This document shows positions 37,272 to 47,230 of a stretch of DNA of 64,000 nt, in pieces. The number at the start of each line of letters is the position of its first letter. The first letter of the stretch is position 1. Under the pieces are notes generated by a model, which made no database searches, had not been told where the DNA came from, and saw only the letters and a list, made by a program, of their open reading frames with translations. The DNA is from Sphingobacteruim zhuxiongii (GTDB taxonomy: Bacteria; Bacteroidota; Bacteroidia; Sphingobacteriales; Sphingobacteriaceae): the NCBI RefSeq assembly GCF_009557615.1, contig NZ_CP045652.1, positions 3,906,001 to 3,970,000 on the forward strand, given 5' to 3'. A program made the position numbers and the translations under genes.

Positions 37272-37305
37272 AGAGAGCGGTTCGTTTACTGACGAACCGC
37301 TCTCT
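37272..37305 (+). terminator. Terminator after the PLP enzyme gene
   Basis: A 14-bp perfect stem (AGAGAGCGGTTCGT) with a 6-base loop, followed by TTTTTG. Confidence 0.92.
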
Positions 37306-37406
37306 TTTTGTTCCAGGAGATAATATTCTTTGCATTTTATTAAAATTGAATTAACAATTCGTTTATCTTTAAAATGTTTCTTTGACCAAGAATAGCCTAT
37401 CATCCT

Positions 37407-37988
37407 ATGAACGCACATGAATTAGATCTTAATATGGATCAGTTTGAACTTTTTCAAGCCGGTGATGAGAAAGTATTCAAATTAGTATTTGATCGATATC
37501 ATAAGATTCTATTCAGATATTCCAACGCTATTTTAAAAGATGTTGAAAAAAGTGAGGAATTAGTACATACGGCTTTCATTCAACTTTTTAAATACAAATC
37601 CCGTATTGTTGGCCCCTCCGAGTTATATCCCTACATATTTGTCACTACAAAAAGACTGCTAGCTCGCACCTTTAGAGATAAGGTACAACTACTTCACGCA
37701 CAATTTGATCAAGGATACAACTTCGACATTCCCTGTGATAAAACTGAACAAGAAATACAATCCCGTGATTTAAAAGGTATTCTCAATAAGTTAATTGATC
37801 AACTTCCACAGAAGCAAAGCGAAATCTATAGGTTAAGCAAAATTCAAGGCTATTCTTACGATGAAATCTCATCAATGACTGGCAGTTCTAGAAACACGAT
37901 CAAAAATCAGCTAATCAGCGCTTCCAAGAAAATAAAAAGTAGTATTGAAAAATTCTACTTCCTCATTATCTACTTTTTTTTCTTCTAG
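37407..37988 (+). CDS. ECF sigma-70 factor of a SusC/FecR locus
   Basis: A 193-residue protein. Region 2 (DEKVFKLVFDRYHKILFRYSNAIL; EELVHTAFIQLFKYK) and region 4 (LPQKQSEIYRLSKIQGYSYDEI then SSMTGSSRNTIKNQLISASKKI) are both complete. Followed by a FecR-type anti-sigma and a SusC with an N-terminal STN domain, the usual signal relay: ligand-bound SusC, then FecR, then sigma. An unusual hydrophobic tail (YFLIIYFFFF) may attach it to the membrane. Confidence 0.9.
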   Translation: MNAHELDLNMDQFELFQAGDEKVFKLVFDRYHKILFRYSNAILKDVEKSEELVHTAFIQLFKYKSRIVGPSELYPYIFVTTKRLLARTFRDKVQLLHAQFDQGYNFDIPCDKTEQEIQSRDLKGILNKLIDQLPQKQSEIYRLSKIQGYSYDEISSMTGSSRNTIKNQLISASKKIKSSIEKFYFLIIYFFFF

Positions 37989-38039
37989 ACTAGTCCTAAT
38001 CTTTTCCTTATGCCTTTATAGGGTTAAAAGAAATAAGGA

Positions 38040-39215
38040 TTGAAAAAAGAACAGCTTAAATATCTCATTGAAAAATATCAGCAGAATCAATTAACTGCTG
38101 CTGAGCTTCGATTGCTAAAAGATTTTACTCAAGAGGATCAGTTTATGACCCTATTTGAACAAGTTGCCGAAGAGCTCTATCTAGAACAAGGAAATATAGA
38201 GATTGGCGTCGACTCAGAAAACCTTTATCGTAATATTTCTCAAGAGATTTATTTAAAAAAGCGTGAACCGAAACCTATCAAAAGTAAGATAGTTCTATTA
38301 GTCGCTTCAGTAGCTGCATTAGCCTTAATAGCTTTCTATTTTGTGCAAAAACAAAATGATCTGCATTCGAAAGAACTCGCGATAGCGACAGATCAAAACA
38401 TGCCGATTCTTCCTGGAGGAGCAAAAGCAAGGCTAGTCTTAGAAAATGGTGATGAAGTTGATTTGGCTAGTTTAGCATCTGACACGACCCTACAGCTTGC
38501 TGGTTATAAAATTCATAAAAACGCTCAAGGAGAATTAATATACTCGCTCGATAATCCAGCTTCTGAAGGGTTATACAATACAATTGTAACTCCGAAAGGC
38601 GGAGAATATAATCTAAACCTGCCCGACGGTAGTCGAATCTTTGTCAATGCATCTTCTAGAATACGTTACCCTTTAAAGTTTGATAAAAATAAGAGAGAAA
38701 TTGAGCTTGACGGCGAGGCATATTTTGAAGTAAAACGAATGACACAAGGCAATAATGCGATTCCTTTTATCGTCAAGACGCGAGAACAAACGCTAACAGT
38801 TCTCGGCACCTCATTTAACATTAACTGTTATCATGAAGCTATTGAAACGACACTCGTAGAAGGTAAAGTACAGTTAAACTATCCGAACGACAAACGCAGC
38901 TTACTCTCACCCAATCAACAAGCGCGTTATGTCGCTAAAAAGGATCTATTGAATATCAAAGAAATCGACCCTTTCTATACCATCGCTTGGAAGAATGGGA
39001 CTTTTGCATTCGAAAACGCCACATTAAATACGGTGATGTCTGATTTAGCGAGATGGTATGACGTAGAGATTGATTATCGTGGTAACGTGTCTAACATTCG
39101 CTTTTCAGGAACCATCTCTAAGTATGAAAACATAGAAAAAGTTTTAAAAGCAATTGAACTTACGGGGACTGTGAAATTTAAAATTCAAGAAAGGAGGATA
39201 ATTGTGATGAGCTAA
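38040..39215 (+). CDS. FecR-type anti-sigma factor
   Basis: A 391-residue protein starting with TTG (38040), with AAGGA upstream. Cytoplasmic N-terminal part, a single membrane helix (IVLLVASVAALALIAFYF, about residues 82-99), then a periplasmic FecR domain: GSRIFVNASSRIRYPLKF, GEAYFEVKR, VLGTSFNINCY, VEGKVQLNYP. The C-terminal domain (DLARWYDVEIDYRG then NVSNIRFSGTI) contacts the STN domain of the transporter. It lies 50 bp after the sigma gene and 113 bp before susC. Confidence 0.92.
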   Translation: MKKEQLKYLIEKYQQNQLTAAELRLLKDFTQEDQFMTLFEQVAEELYLEQGNIEIGVDSENLYRNISQEIYLKKREPKPIKSKIVLLVASVAALALIAFYFVQKQNDLHSKELAIATDQNMPILPGGAKARLVLENGDEVDLASLASDTTLQLAGYKIHKNAQGELIYSLDNPASEGLYNTIVTPKGGEYNLNLPDGSRIFVNASSRIRYPLKFDKNKREIELDGEAYFEVKRMTQGNNAIPFIVKTREQTLTVLGTSFNINCYHEAIETTLVEGKVQLNYPNDKRSLLSPNQQARYVAKKDLLNIKEIDPFYTIAWKNGTFAFENATLNTVMSDLARWYDVEIDYRGNVSNIRFSGTISKYENIEKVLKAIELTGTVKFKIQERRIIVMS

Positions 39216-39328
39216 ACTTACTTTTTCACATTTGTCAAAAAACAGGAGCGTTTAGGACCGCCCCTGGTAATTTGATAAATAGTTCGACTGATAGTACGCT
39301 AAATATTAACTAATCAACCGATTTACAA

Positions 39329-42300
39329 ATGTATAAAAAAAACAAAATTATCTCCTCACTAGGGGATATTGTGCATCGAAAACCTAATTATCTATCGATG
39401 AAACTAGCCCTTGCCCTAATGTTTGCCAGCGTGTTTCAAGCGAGTGCATTCACCTTCGGCCAAACTATTACACTAAAGAAAAAGAACGCTAAGGTTACAA
39501 ACGTTCTAAAAGACATTCAAAAACAGAGCGGATACAATATTTTTTATGATAGCTCTTTCTTTCCATCTAACCGAGTTATCACGGTCGATTTTAACAAAAA
39601 ACCGTTCGAGAAAGCCTTAGAAAGCATCTTGGAAGATTATGCGATCGATTACAATATTGTAGACAAGAACGTAATTCTCAAACGTAAGGCAAACGCGGTA
39701 CGTTTAGAAAATGCCTCCTCCTCAGCTGTAAAGCTTGTCCAACAGACCCAAATTACGGGAACGGTAAAAAACACAGAAGGAGAATCCCTTTCTAATGTTT
39801 CGATCACTGAAAAAGGGGGTACAGCGAGTACCATGAGTGACAGTCAAGGGAATTTTCAAATTACTGTTTCTAAACCCGATGCAATCCTAATCATCAGTAA
39901 TATAGGTTACGAAAAGCAAGAAGTCTCCGCCGCAAACAAAAGTAGCATTCAAATTACTCTGCATCCAACACTTACAGAAGTGGATGAAGTTGTTGTTGTC
40001 GGCTATGGAGAACAAAAAAAGGTGAATCTTACCGGAGCCGTAAGTCAGATTTCCGGCGAAGAATTTGAAGATAGACCAGTTACTCAGCTTACACAAGCTT
40101 TACAGGGTAATGTACCAAACTTGAATATCGTCTTCGGATCAGGTAAACCTGGAACTAGTGGTTCAGTTAACATCCGGGGGAATACTTCGATCAATGGAGG
40201 CGATCCGCTGATCTTAATCGATGGTATACTCGGAACTTTGGACCGTGTCAATGTTAACGATGTAGAATCTGTAACCGTATTAAAAGATGCATCTGCTGCG
40301 GCTGTATACGGTGCAAGAGGAGCCTTTGGAGTAATATTAGTAACCACCAAAAAAGGGAAAGTTGACGGAAAAGCAGCAATCGACTACTCGACCAACTACG
40401 GCTTTACAACGCATTCAACCAATACAGACTTTATTACCACAGGATACTGGAATGCTAAGATCAATGATGATGCCATGTATAATGCTTTAGGTTATCGAAC
40501 AACTCGATATACAGATGAAGATTATGAAGAGCTTTTAGCACGTGTCAATGATAAAACAGAAGACCCGTCACGACCATGGGTAGTGACTAAAAAAGATGCT
40601 AGCGGAAATGATATCTACAGATATTACGGCAATTTCGACTGGTTTAATTACTTGTACGACAATAATCGCCCTAAATCTGACCATAACCTCAGCTTAAGTG
40701 GGATGTCCGGAAAAACGAGCTATGCGCTTTCTGGAGCCCTATCAAATGAGCAGGGTATCTTCAATATTCAACCTGATAAATTCAAACGATATAATTTACG
40801 AGCGAATATATCAACAGAAATTAGACCATGGTTAACCGTAAGTAATGGAACACACTTTTTTAAATCATCTTATGATTGGAATGGTCTAGAAAACAATTTC
40901 AGTCAGGTAGCGAACAATGTAAGTAATAGCCCTACTTATCACTACCATGCTATGTATGTTCCTAGAAACCCTGACGGGACTTTGACAGGATATTCAGGAA
41001 TTAATAGTTATCCAATAGGTTACGGTCTTCATAATGCCTTAGAGAGTGGAACCATGAGAGGCTATGACAATGGCACTGAATTTACAAATAAGACAGAAGC
41101 TATTGTCAATTTTGGAAAAGGACTAACCTTGACGGGAAACTACTCTTATCGAGAATACCGAGGTGAATACAGCTATCGCCAAACCAGACAATATTATTCT
41201 AAATATCCCGGTGTGATGGAACTATCATCACTAGGTGCTTTAAACCAAGATAAGCTTACCGAGCGCATGACGAAATACTCATGGCATTTCATTAACATTT
41301 TTGCTAACTATCAAAAAAGCTTTGGAGACCATAATATCGTTGCCATGGCCGGATTTAATCAGGAAGATAGAATTTACAAACGCGTTGGTGGAGTTGGTCA
41401 AGATTTATTATCGGAGAACTTGAACGATCTGGATCTCGTGATTGGGGAGAAACAATTCAACGGAGGAGCGGATGAATGGGCCGTTCGAGGTGGATTCTAT
41501 CGCTTAAACTATGATTATAAAGGAAAATACTTATTTGAAACCAGCGGTCGATATGACGGCACTTCTCGTTTTCCTAAATCAAGCCGCTTTGGATTCTTTC
41601 CTTCATTTTCTGCAGGTTGGAGAATTAGCGAAGAGAAGTTCTTTGAACCTGTCAAAAGTAGCATCAATAATTTGAAGCTTCGTTATTCATACGGATCACT
41701 GGGTAACCAAGAAGTTGATACCTATGCTTATATCGCTTCTATGGGTACGGGCCAAATCAATTACCTAGTCGATGGACAGAAACTCAATGTCACTTACAAT
41801 CCGGCTCCAGTTGCTCGATCGCTAACTTGGGAAAAAATCACAACAAGTAACGTCGGCTTAGATTTTTCTTTATTAAATAATCGCCTGAATGTAGAGTCTG
41901 ATTATTATATCAGAAACACCATAGGTATGCTAAGTGTTGGCGAGACGCTTCCGGATGTTTTTGGAGCTAACGAACCAAAAGTGAATGCTGCCGATTTAAG
42001 GACAAAAGGATTTGATCTTTCGTTAACATGGCGTGATCAGTTGAATTTAGCAAGTAAACCATTTAACTATTCCGTACGTGCAATCTTATCCGACTACACC
42101 TCCGAAATCACGAAGTTTAGCAACCCTGCTGGTTTATTGAACACCTATTACGAGGGCCAGCAGTTAGGTGAGATTTGGGGCTACCGCTACGATGGATTCT
42201 TTAAAACAACCGAAGAGGCACAAGCATATGCAAAAACCGTAAATCAAGATCAAATTAACCGAAGACGCGTTCAAGCGCCAACCGAAGATCTTCGTAGGCT

Positions 42301-42916
42301 GCAAGCTGGTGACATCAAGATCTTAGACCTGAATGGGGATGGAATTATTAACGCAGGAAAAAGTACGCTAGAAGATCCGGGAGATCGTGAAATTATTGGA
42401 AATAGCCAACCGCGCTATTCTTACGGACTGACGTTCAGTGCGAATTGGAATGGAATTGACGCATCAATTTTCCTTCAGGGAATAGGACGTAGAAACTGGT
42501 ATCCAAATCTAGAAACACAAGCCTTTTGGTCTGTATACGCGAGACCTTACGATTCATTTATACCAAGTGATTTCCCTGATAAAATATGGTCTCCAGAGAA
42601 TCCAAATGCATATTTCCCATTTCTACGCGGATATACAGCGCAAAACTCTGAACTCTCGGTCAACAATGATATGTACCTACAAGATTTAGCTTACTTGAAA
42701 ATTAGAAATCTAACAGTAGGTTATACTTTCCCTACAAGTTTGACGAACAGAATTCATGTGAATAAGTTCCGATTATTTATGAGCGGCGAGAACTTGGTGA
42801 CATGGACTAAATTGAAATCAGACTACATTGATCCAGAACAGGTGATGACAGATAATACAGGAAGAAGCTATCCGATGGGTAAAGTGGTATCATTCGGAGC
42901 ACAATTATCCTTTTAA
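39329..42916 (+). CDS. SusC/RagA family TonB-dependent outer-membrane transporter with STN domain
   Basis: A 1195-residue protein. Signal helix (LALALMFASVFQASA), STN signalling domain (about residues 50-110: VTNVLKDIQKQSGYNIFYD), CarboxypepD-like segment (ITGTVKNTEGESLSNVSI), TonB plug (DEVVVVGYGEQKKVNLTG; VLKDASAAAVYGARGAFG), and a long barrel ending in aromatic GAQLSF. The STN domain fits control by the upstream FecR and sigma factor. Its ligand is unknown. Followed by its SusD partner within 20 bp. Confidence 0.95.
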   Translation: MYKKNKIISSLGDIVHRKPNYLSMKLALALMFASVFQASAFTFGQTITLKKKNAKVTNVLKDIQKQSGYNIFYDSSFFPSNRVITVDFNKKPFEKALESILEDYAIDYNIVDKNVILKRKANAVRLENASSSAVKLVQQTQITGTVKNTEGESLSNVSITEKGGTASTMSDSQGNFQITVSKPDAILIISNIGYEKQEVSAANKSSIQITLHPTLTEVDEVVVVGYGEQKKVNLTGAVSQISGEEFEDRPVTQLTQALQGNVPNLNIVFGSGKPGTSGSVNIRGNTSINGGDPLILIDGILGTLDRVNVNDVESVTVLKDASAAAVYGARGAFGVILVTTKKGKVDGKAAIDYSTNYGFTTHSTNTDFITTGYWNAKINDDAMYNALGYRTTRYTDEDYEELLARVNDKTEDPSRPWVVTKKDASGNDIYRYYGNFDWFNYLYDNNRPKSDHNLSLSGMSGKTSYALSGALSNEQGIFNIQPDKFKRYNLRANISTEIRPWLTVSNGTHFFKSSYDWNGLENNFSQVANNVSNSPTYHYHAMYVPRNPDGTLTGYSGINSYPIGYGLHNALESGTMRGYDNGTEFTNKTEAIVNFGKGLTLTGNYSYREYRGEYSYRQTRQYYSKYPGVMELSSLGALNQDKLTERMTKYSWHFINIFANYQKSFGDHNIVAMAGFNQEDRIYKRVGGVGQDLLSENLNDLDLVIGEKQFNGGADEWAVRGGFYRLNYDYKGKYLFETSGRYDGTSRFPKSSRFGFFPSFSAGWRISEEKFFEPVKSSINNLKLRYSYGSLGNQEVDTYAYIASMGTGQINYLVDGQKLNVTYNPAPVARSLTWEKITTSNVGLDFSLLNNRLNVESDYYIRNTIGMLSVGETLPDVFGANEPKVNAADLRTKGFDLSLTWRDQLNLASKPFNYSVRAILSDYTSEITKFSNPAGLLNTYYEGQQLGEIWGYRYDGFFKTTEEAQAYAKTVNQDQINRRRVQAPTEDLRRLQAGDIKILDLNGDGIINAGKSTLEDPGDREIIGNSQPRYSYGLTFSANWNGIDASIFLQGIGRRNWYPNLETQAFWSVYARPYDSFIPSDFPDKIWSPENPNAYFPFLRGYTAQNSELSVNNDMYLQDLAYLKIRNLTVGYTFPTSLTNRIHVNKFRLFMSGENLVTWTKLKSDYIDPEQVMTDNTGRSYPMGKVVSFGAQLSF

Positions 42917-42936
42917 CCATTAATGATTTGATCAGT

Positions 42937-44688
42937 ATGAAAACTAAAAAAATATTACCGTTTATAACGCTTTTCGGATTATTGGCGGCTTGTAATGACG
43001 ATTACCTAGAGCGATACCCATTATCTGAATTGGCTCCAGAAAACTATTTCTTAACCGCAGCAGAGCTTCAGAACTATACAAACGCATTTTATTCAGAATT
43101 GCCTGATGCCTTAGAAATACACTACAATAACCCAACACAAGCGGATGATGAAGCTCGCAATACGCTTGCCGCCGAAATTCAAGGAACGCGCGAAACGCCT
43201 TCATCTGGTGCCGGATGGGATTGGACCGAATTGAGACAGATTAACTTTTTCTTAGAAAATTCTCATAAATGTACCGATGAAGCTGCTCGCCTTAAATACG
43301 AAGGGGTTGCTAGATTCTTCCGAGCATATTTCTATTTTGATAAAATCACCCGATTCGGCGATGTACCATGGTATGATACAGTACTAGAATTAGATGATGA
43401 AGGCCTATTAAAAGCTAGAGACTCCAGAAAGGTTGTATTTGCTAAGATGCTTGAAGACATTGACTTTGCCATCGCAAATTGCCAAACGGAAAAAAGCACT
43501 CAATTGATTACTAAATGGACTGCATTAGCCTTTAAAGCAAGAATTTGCTTATTTGAAGGTACTTTTCGTAAATATCACGCATTGAATGATTGGGACGAAC
43601 TACTGAAAGAATCAGCTGCCGCTGCGGAGGAATTGATGAACACCGGCCCGTATTCAATCCATAAAAGCTCGACAGATAAAGCGTACCATGAATTGTTTAT
43701 CGCGGAGGATGCTATTCCAACAGAGATGATATTAGCGCGCCAATATGATGCATCGGTTCCATTTGTGCATTCAGCTAACTTTTACATCCTTTCCGCATCT
43801 TATGGAAGACCTGGCATGCAGAAATCACTTGTGAATAGCTACTTAATGAAAGATGGATCGCGCTTTACGGATATACCAGGATACCAAACCATGCAATTCT
43901 ATGAAGAAACGCAAAATAGAGATCCACGTTTAGCGCAAACTATCAGAACCCCTGGGTACAAAAGAATCGGAAGCAATAACACAACACTTCCTGACTTTGC
44001 AACCTCAGTGACTGGCTATCAATATATTAAATACATTTTAGCTCCTGCATTCGATGCTGGTCAATCGACAAATGATATGCCTATCTTCCGCTTCGCTGAG
44101 GTGTTATTAAATTTTGCTGAAGCAAAAGCCGAACTAGGAACATTAACACAAGCAGATATCGATAAAAGCATTAAGCTAATTCGCGATCGTGTTGGTATGC
44201 CAAACATGAACTTGCAATCTGCCAATGCAAACCCCGACCCATACCTCCTTTCAGAATATCCAAATGTTACTAAAAACAGCTTCACTGGCGCTATATTAGA
44301 GATTCGACGTGAAAGACGGATTGAGCTAGTTAAGGAAGGACAACGCTATCATGATTTAATGCGTTGGAAAGAAGGTGCCCGATTAGCACAGAAATTCTAC
44401 GGCATGTATTTCCCTGGTGCTGGCGAATACGACTTAGATAAGAATGGAACAGTCGATTTGGTAATCTATGAAGGTACAGCACCGACTAGGAAACCAGGCG
44501 TACAATATCAAAAACTCGGAGAGCTAGTCTTGGAAAATGGGAATAAAGGAGGTCGTATTGTGAACCTTCCAGACATCATCAAAAAATGGACGGAGCCGAA
44601 GGACTATTTGTACCCAATTCCTACACAAGAGCTTGAATTAAATCCAAACTTAAAACAGAACACTGGATGGGCGACCTCTGGAACTTAA
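42937..44688 (+). CDS. SusD/RagB family nutrient-binding lipoprotein
   Basis: About 583 residues from the ATG at 42937 (the frame starts at a TTG at 42928). Lipoprotein signal LLAAC (Cys19). Tetratricopeptide-like helical core with typical LRQINFFLENSHK, FRAYFYFDKITRFGDVPWYD and FRFAEVLLNFAEAKAELG, then EIRRERRIELVKEGQRYHDLMRWKEG (read in parts) near the end. It caps the SusC pore and binds the ligand on the surface. Confidence 0.94.
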   Translation: MKTKKILPFITLFGLLAACNDDYLERYPLSELAPENYFLTAAELQNYTNAFYSELPDALEIHYNNPTQADDEARNTLAAEIQGTRETPSSGAGWDWTELRQINFFLENSHKCTDEAARLKYEGVARFFRAYFYFDKITRFGDVPWYDTVLELDDEGLLKARDSRKVVFAKMLEDIDFAIANCQTEKSTQLITKWTALAFKARICLFEGTFRKYHALNDWDELLKESAAAAEELMNTGPYSIHKSSTDKAYHELFIAEDAIPTEMILARQYDASVPFVHSANFYILSASYGRPGMQKSLVNSYLMKDGSRFTDIPGYQTMQFYEETQNRDPRLAQTIRTPGYKRIGSNNTTLPDFATSVTGYQYIKYILAPAFDAGQSTNDMPIFRFAEVLLNFAEAKAELGTLTQADIDKSIKLIRDRVGMPNMNLQSANANPDPYLLSEYPNVTKNSFTGAILEIRRERRIELVKEGQRYHDLMRWKEGARLAQKFYGMYFPGAGEYDLDKNGTVDLVIYEGTAPTRKPGVQYQKLGELVLENGNKGGRIVNLPDIIKKWTEPKDYLYPIPTQELELNPNLKQNTGWATSGT

Positions 44689-44698
44689 ACGCTATAAC

Positions 44699-45577
44699 AT
44701 GAAAACTGTATTTAAATACTTATCCATCTTAGCTATTGTATTCATATCCACACATGCAATCGCACAAAAGAAAATTAAAATCTTATCATACAATGTGTTG
44801 TTTGGTCTTCAGAAAGACTCGACGGCCAACATTGATCGATATGTAGAACTTGTCAAAGAACTCGATCCTGATATTGTGGCAACACAAGAAATGAATGGAT
44901 GGAAACAAAAGTCTTTAGAAGAACTTGCCAAGAGATATGATCATCCCTATGCATTACAGTCTAAAGAGGAAGGTTTTCCTACCGCTTTGACTACAAAGAA
45001 GCCCATGACCAATTTTCAAAAAGTAACAGAAAACATGTGGCATTCATACATCTATGCGAAAGTTGAGGGTTTGCATATTTTTGTTATTCACTTTTCTCCA
45101 TTTAGCTATAAAAAGCGTTTAGAAGAAGTGGAAAACATCATTGCACAGACCAAAGAGTTAAATCCGAAAGAGCCGATTCTCATCATGGGCGATTTTAACT
45201 CTCTTTCACAATCAGATAGTAAGAACTACGATGATAAAGTACTTGCATCGATGAAAGAGCAAGAGCTGAAGCGTGAAATAGTTCGCAATTTAAATAATGG
45301 TAAGATTGACTATTCAGTCTTAGGAAAGTTGGAAAATGCTGGGTTTTACGACTCGTATAAAGTCTTAAACAAAACATTTGAAAGTTCCGTACCTACCTAC
45401 AAGAGCGGAGAAGCAAAAATCAAAGAATCGAATGCCGGAATAGGAAAACGCATTGATTTTCTATGGGTTAACGAAACAGCTAAAAGCATGTTAACCAAAA
45501 GCATCGTCCTTAAAAACGCGAAAACTGATATCATTTCAGACCACTATCCAGTTTATGTTGAATTAACTATTCGATAA
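44699..45577 (+). CDS. Secreted endonuclease/exonuclease/phosphatase family hydrolase
   Basis: A 292-residue protein with a signal peptide (cleaved near AIAQ). EEP motifs: ILSYNVLFG, IVATQEMNGW (metal Glu), HFSPFSY, LIMGDFNSLS (Asp and Asn) and SDHYPVYVEL (terminal Asp-His). The fold cuts phosphodiester or phosphate monoester bonds; a periplasmic form next to SusC/SusD may act on nucleic acids, phosphosugars or inositol phosphates. It begins 10 bp after susD and ends at a terminator, so it is the last gene of this operon. Confidence 0.88.
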   Translation: MKTVFKYLSILAIVFISTHAIAQKKIKILSYNVLFGLQKDSTANIDRYVELVKELDPDIVATQEMNGWKQKSLEELAKRYDHPYALQSKEEGFPTALTTKKPMTNFQKVTENMWHSYIYAKVEGLHIFVIHFSPFSYKKRLEEVENIIAQTKELNPKEPILIMGDFNSLSQSDSKNYDDKVLASMKEQELKREIVRNLNNGKIDYSVLGKLENAGFYDSYKVLNKTFESSVPTYKSGEAKIKESNAGIGKRIDFLWVNETAKSMLTKSIVLKNAKTDIISDHYPVYVELTIR

Positions 45578-45597
45578 AAAGAGGTCGTCTTAAATTT

Positions 45598-45633
45598 GCA
45601 GCTTCCTTTGGATTATCCCAAAAAGGAAGCTGC
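45598..45633 (+). terminator. Terminator of the sigma-FecR-SusCD-EEP operon
   Basis: GCAGCTTCCTTT pairs with AAAGGAAGCTGC, followed by six T. Confidence 0.92.
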
Positions 45634-45650
45634 TTTTTTATTCCACAAAA

Positions 45651-45677
45651 AGTGCCCAAGGAATATCCTTGAGCACT
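45651..45677 (-). terminator. Terminator after the second SusD gene
   Basis: AGTGCCCAAGG pairs with CCTTGAGCACT (one mismatch). On the minus strand T-residues follow. Confidence 0.8.
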
Positions 45678-45716
45678 AAAAAAAATATAACTATTAACTT
45701 TATGTGTTCGATAAAT

Positions 45717-47222
45717 CTATCTATTTATAGGCAGTGGTGCCCAATAGAAAGTATGGCTCGCGTCGCTAGGCTGACCAACCAACGGTAATTCCTCACTCTT
45801 ACGTGCTTTCGCAACCTTTTCTACCGTCTCTGTACGAATCAAATCATACCAGCGCGCAGCAGGTTCAAATCCCGCAAATTCCCAACCGCGTTCTTCAATA
45901 ACGGCCGCTTGAAATTGCCCAGCCGATAAACCCGACGTTAAATTCGGAAGACCAGCTCTTTTACGAACCTGATTTACCGCATCATAAGCCGATGCATCAA
46001 CACCTGAGGACATCGCTTTCGCTTCCGCATAGGTCAATAAAACTTCCGAATATCGAATCATATAGACTGTAGCATTTCCCCACCAGTCATTCATTTTATG
46101 AGTCGCCGGATCGTAAGAAGCATCATCTCTATATTTCATAAAATAAGGATGCTTATGCGTTAACCCCTTATAGTCAACAACCTTATTGGGATCATTGCCC
46201 AAGAAGTACTCCTTTTGGTAAGTCGCATCTTTCCTTGGTCCAGCAGGGAATCGATTATAGAAATCAATTTCGCCGAATGCTTCATCCCATCCACCCTCTT
46301 CTCCGGGCGCAAAGTTTGGAGGCCCTAACTGACTTCCGTTACCCCAGTTGTCACCATAAGTCCAAATTGTAGGCGTATTTTTATTGAAATACACGCCAAA
46401 TACAGCCTCTTTATTGAATTGGTGATCCTTATCCCATAAATCAGCGAAAGATGGCAACAAATCATAGCCCCAAGTCGCTTTTTGATCAATAACTTCTTTT
46501 GCTTTCTGTGCCGCTAACGCATAATTTGCTGTTATTTTCAACGGCCAGCCTGCAGAAGTCAAATAGACATTGGCTAAAAGTGCCTTTGCAGATCCTTTCG
46601 TCGGCATAATGTCTACATTTTCTTGACGACGTGGTCCTGTCCATCTATCGGGAAGCATCGATTCTGCTTTCTTTAAATCTTCAATCACCTGAGCGTATAC
46701 CTCAGCAGGCGTTGAATTCTCCTTCTCTTCTAAACTAAACTCTAATGGCATCGGTACATCTCCCCAAGCACGTGTAAGGAAGAAGTAGTTTAAAGCTCTA
46801 TAGAAATAAGCGACACCAGCAGCATTATTACGCTGTTCTTCGGATGCCTTTGTAGCTTTACTGTAGTTTGAAATTAAAGAGTTCGAAGATTTAATCGTCT
46901 TATAAAAATAAGTCCACCAAATGGCCATACGGTCATTTGAACTCGTCGCTTGAAAGGTATCAAAATCAGAAAATCCTTTTTTATTTCCACCCGCATGGGT
47001 TGTTATATCATCGGAACCGAAAGTAATTGCCATACCTCCAGTTTGATTCCATGCAAGGTTGTAGGTAAGTGCAATACCGACCATCGCTGAATTCAAATCT
47101 TCTGCTGAATTATAAAAGGTTACGGGTGTAATACTCCCTTTGGGATCTTCGGTTAAAAAATCACTACAAGAAGCAAATACGATACTCGTAGATAGCAATG
47201 CGAATATGATGTTTTTTTTCAT
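45717..47222 (-). CDS. SusD/RagB family lipoprotein of the galactose PUL
   Basis: A 501-residue protein with lipobox FASC (Cys19). SusD motifs: YNSAEDLNSAMVGI, AYFYRALNYFFLTRAWGDVPM (read with gaps), IRYSEVLLTYAEAKAM, VNQVRKRAGLPNL and EERGWEFAGFEPAARWYDL. It follows its SusC partner by 8 bp on the minus strand. The locus content (galactose catabolism, GH28-like) suggests a galactose-containing glycan, by inference. Confidence 0.94.
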   Translation of the reverse strand: MKKNIIFALLSTSIVFASCSDFLTEDPKGSITPVTFYNSAEDLNSAMVGIALTYNLAWNQTGGMAITFGSDDITTHAGGNKKGFSDFDTFQATSSNDRMAIWWTYFYKTIKSSNSLISNYSKATKASEEQRNNAAGVAYFYRALNYFFLTRAWGDVPMPLEFSLEEKENSTPAEVYAQVIEDLKKAESMLPDRWTGPRRQENVDIMPTKGSAKALLANVYLTSAGWPLKITANYALAAQKAKEVIDQKATWGYDLLPSFADLWDKDHQFNKEAVFGVYFNKNTPTIWTYGDNWGNGSQLGPPNFAPGEEGGWDEAFGEIDFYNRFPAGPRKDATYQKEYFLGNDPNKVVDYKGLTHKHPYFMKYRDDASYDPATHKMNDWWGNATVYMIRYSEVLLTYAEAKAMSSGVDASAYDAVNQVRKRAGLPNLTSGLSAGQFQAAVIEERGWEFAGFEPAARWYDLIRTETVEKVAKARKSEELPLVGQPSDASHTFYWAPLPINR

Positions 47223-47230
47223 GAGTCAGT

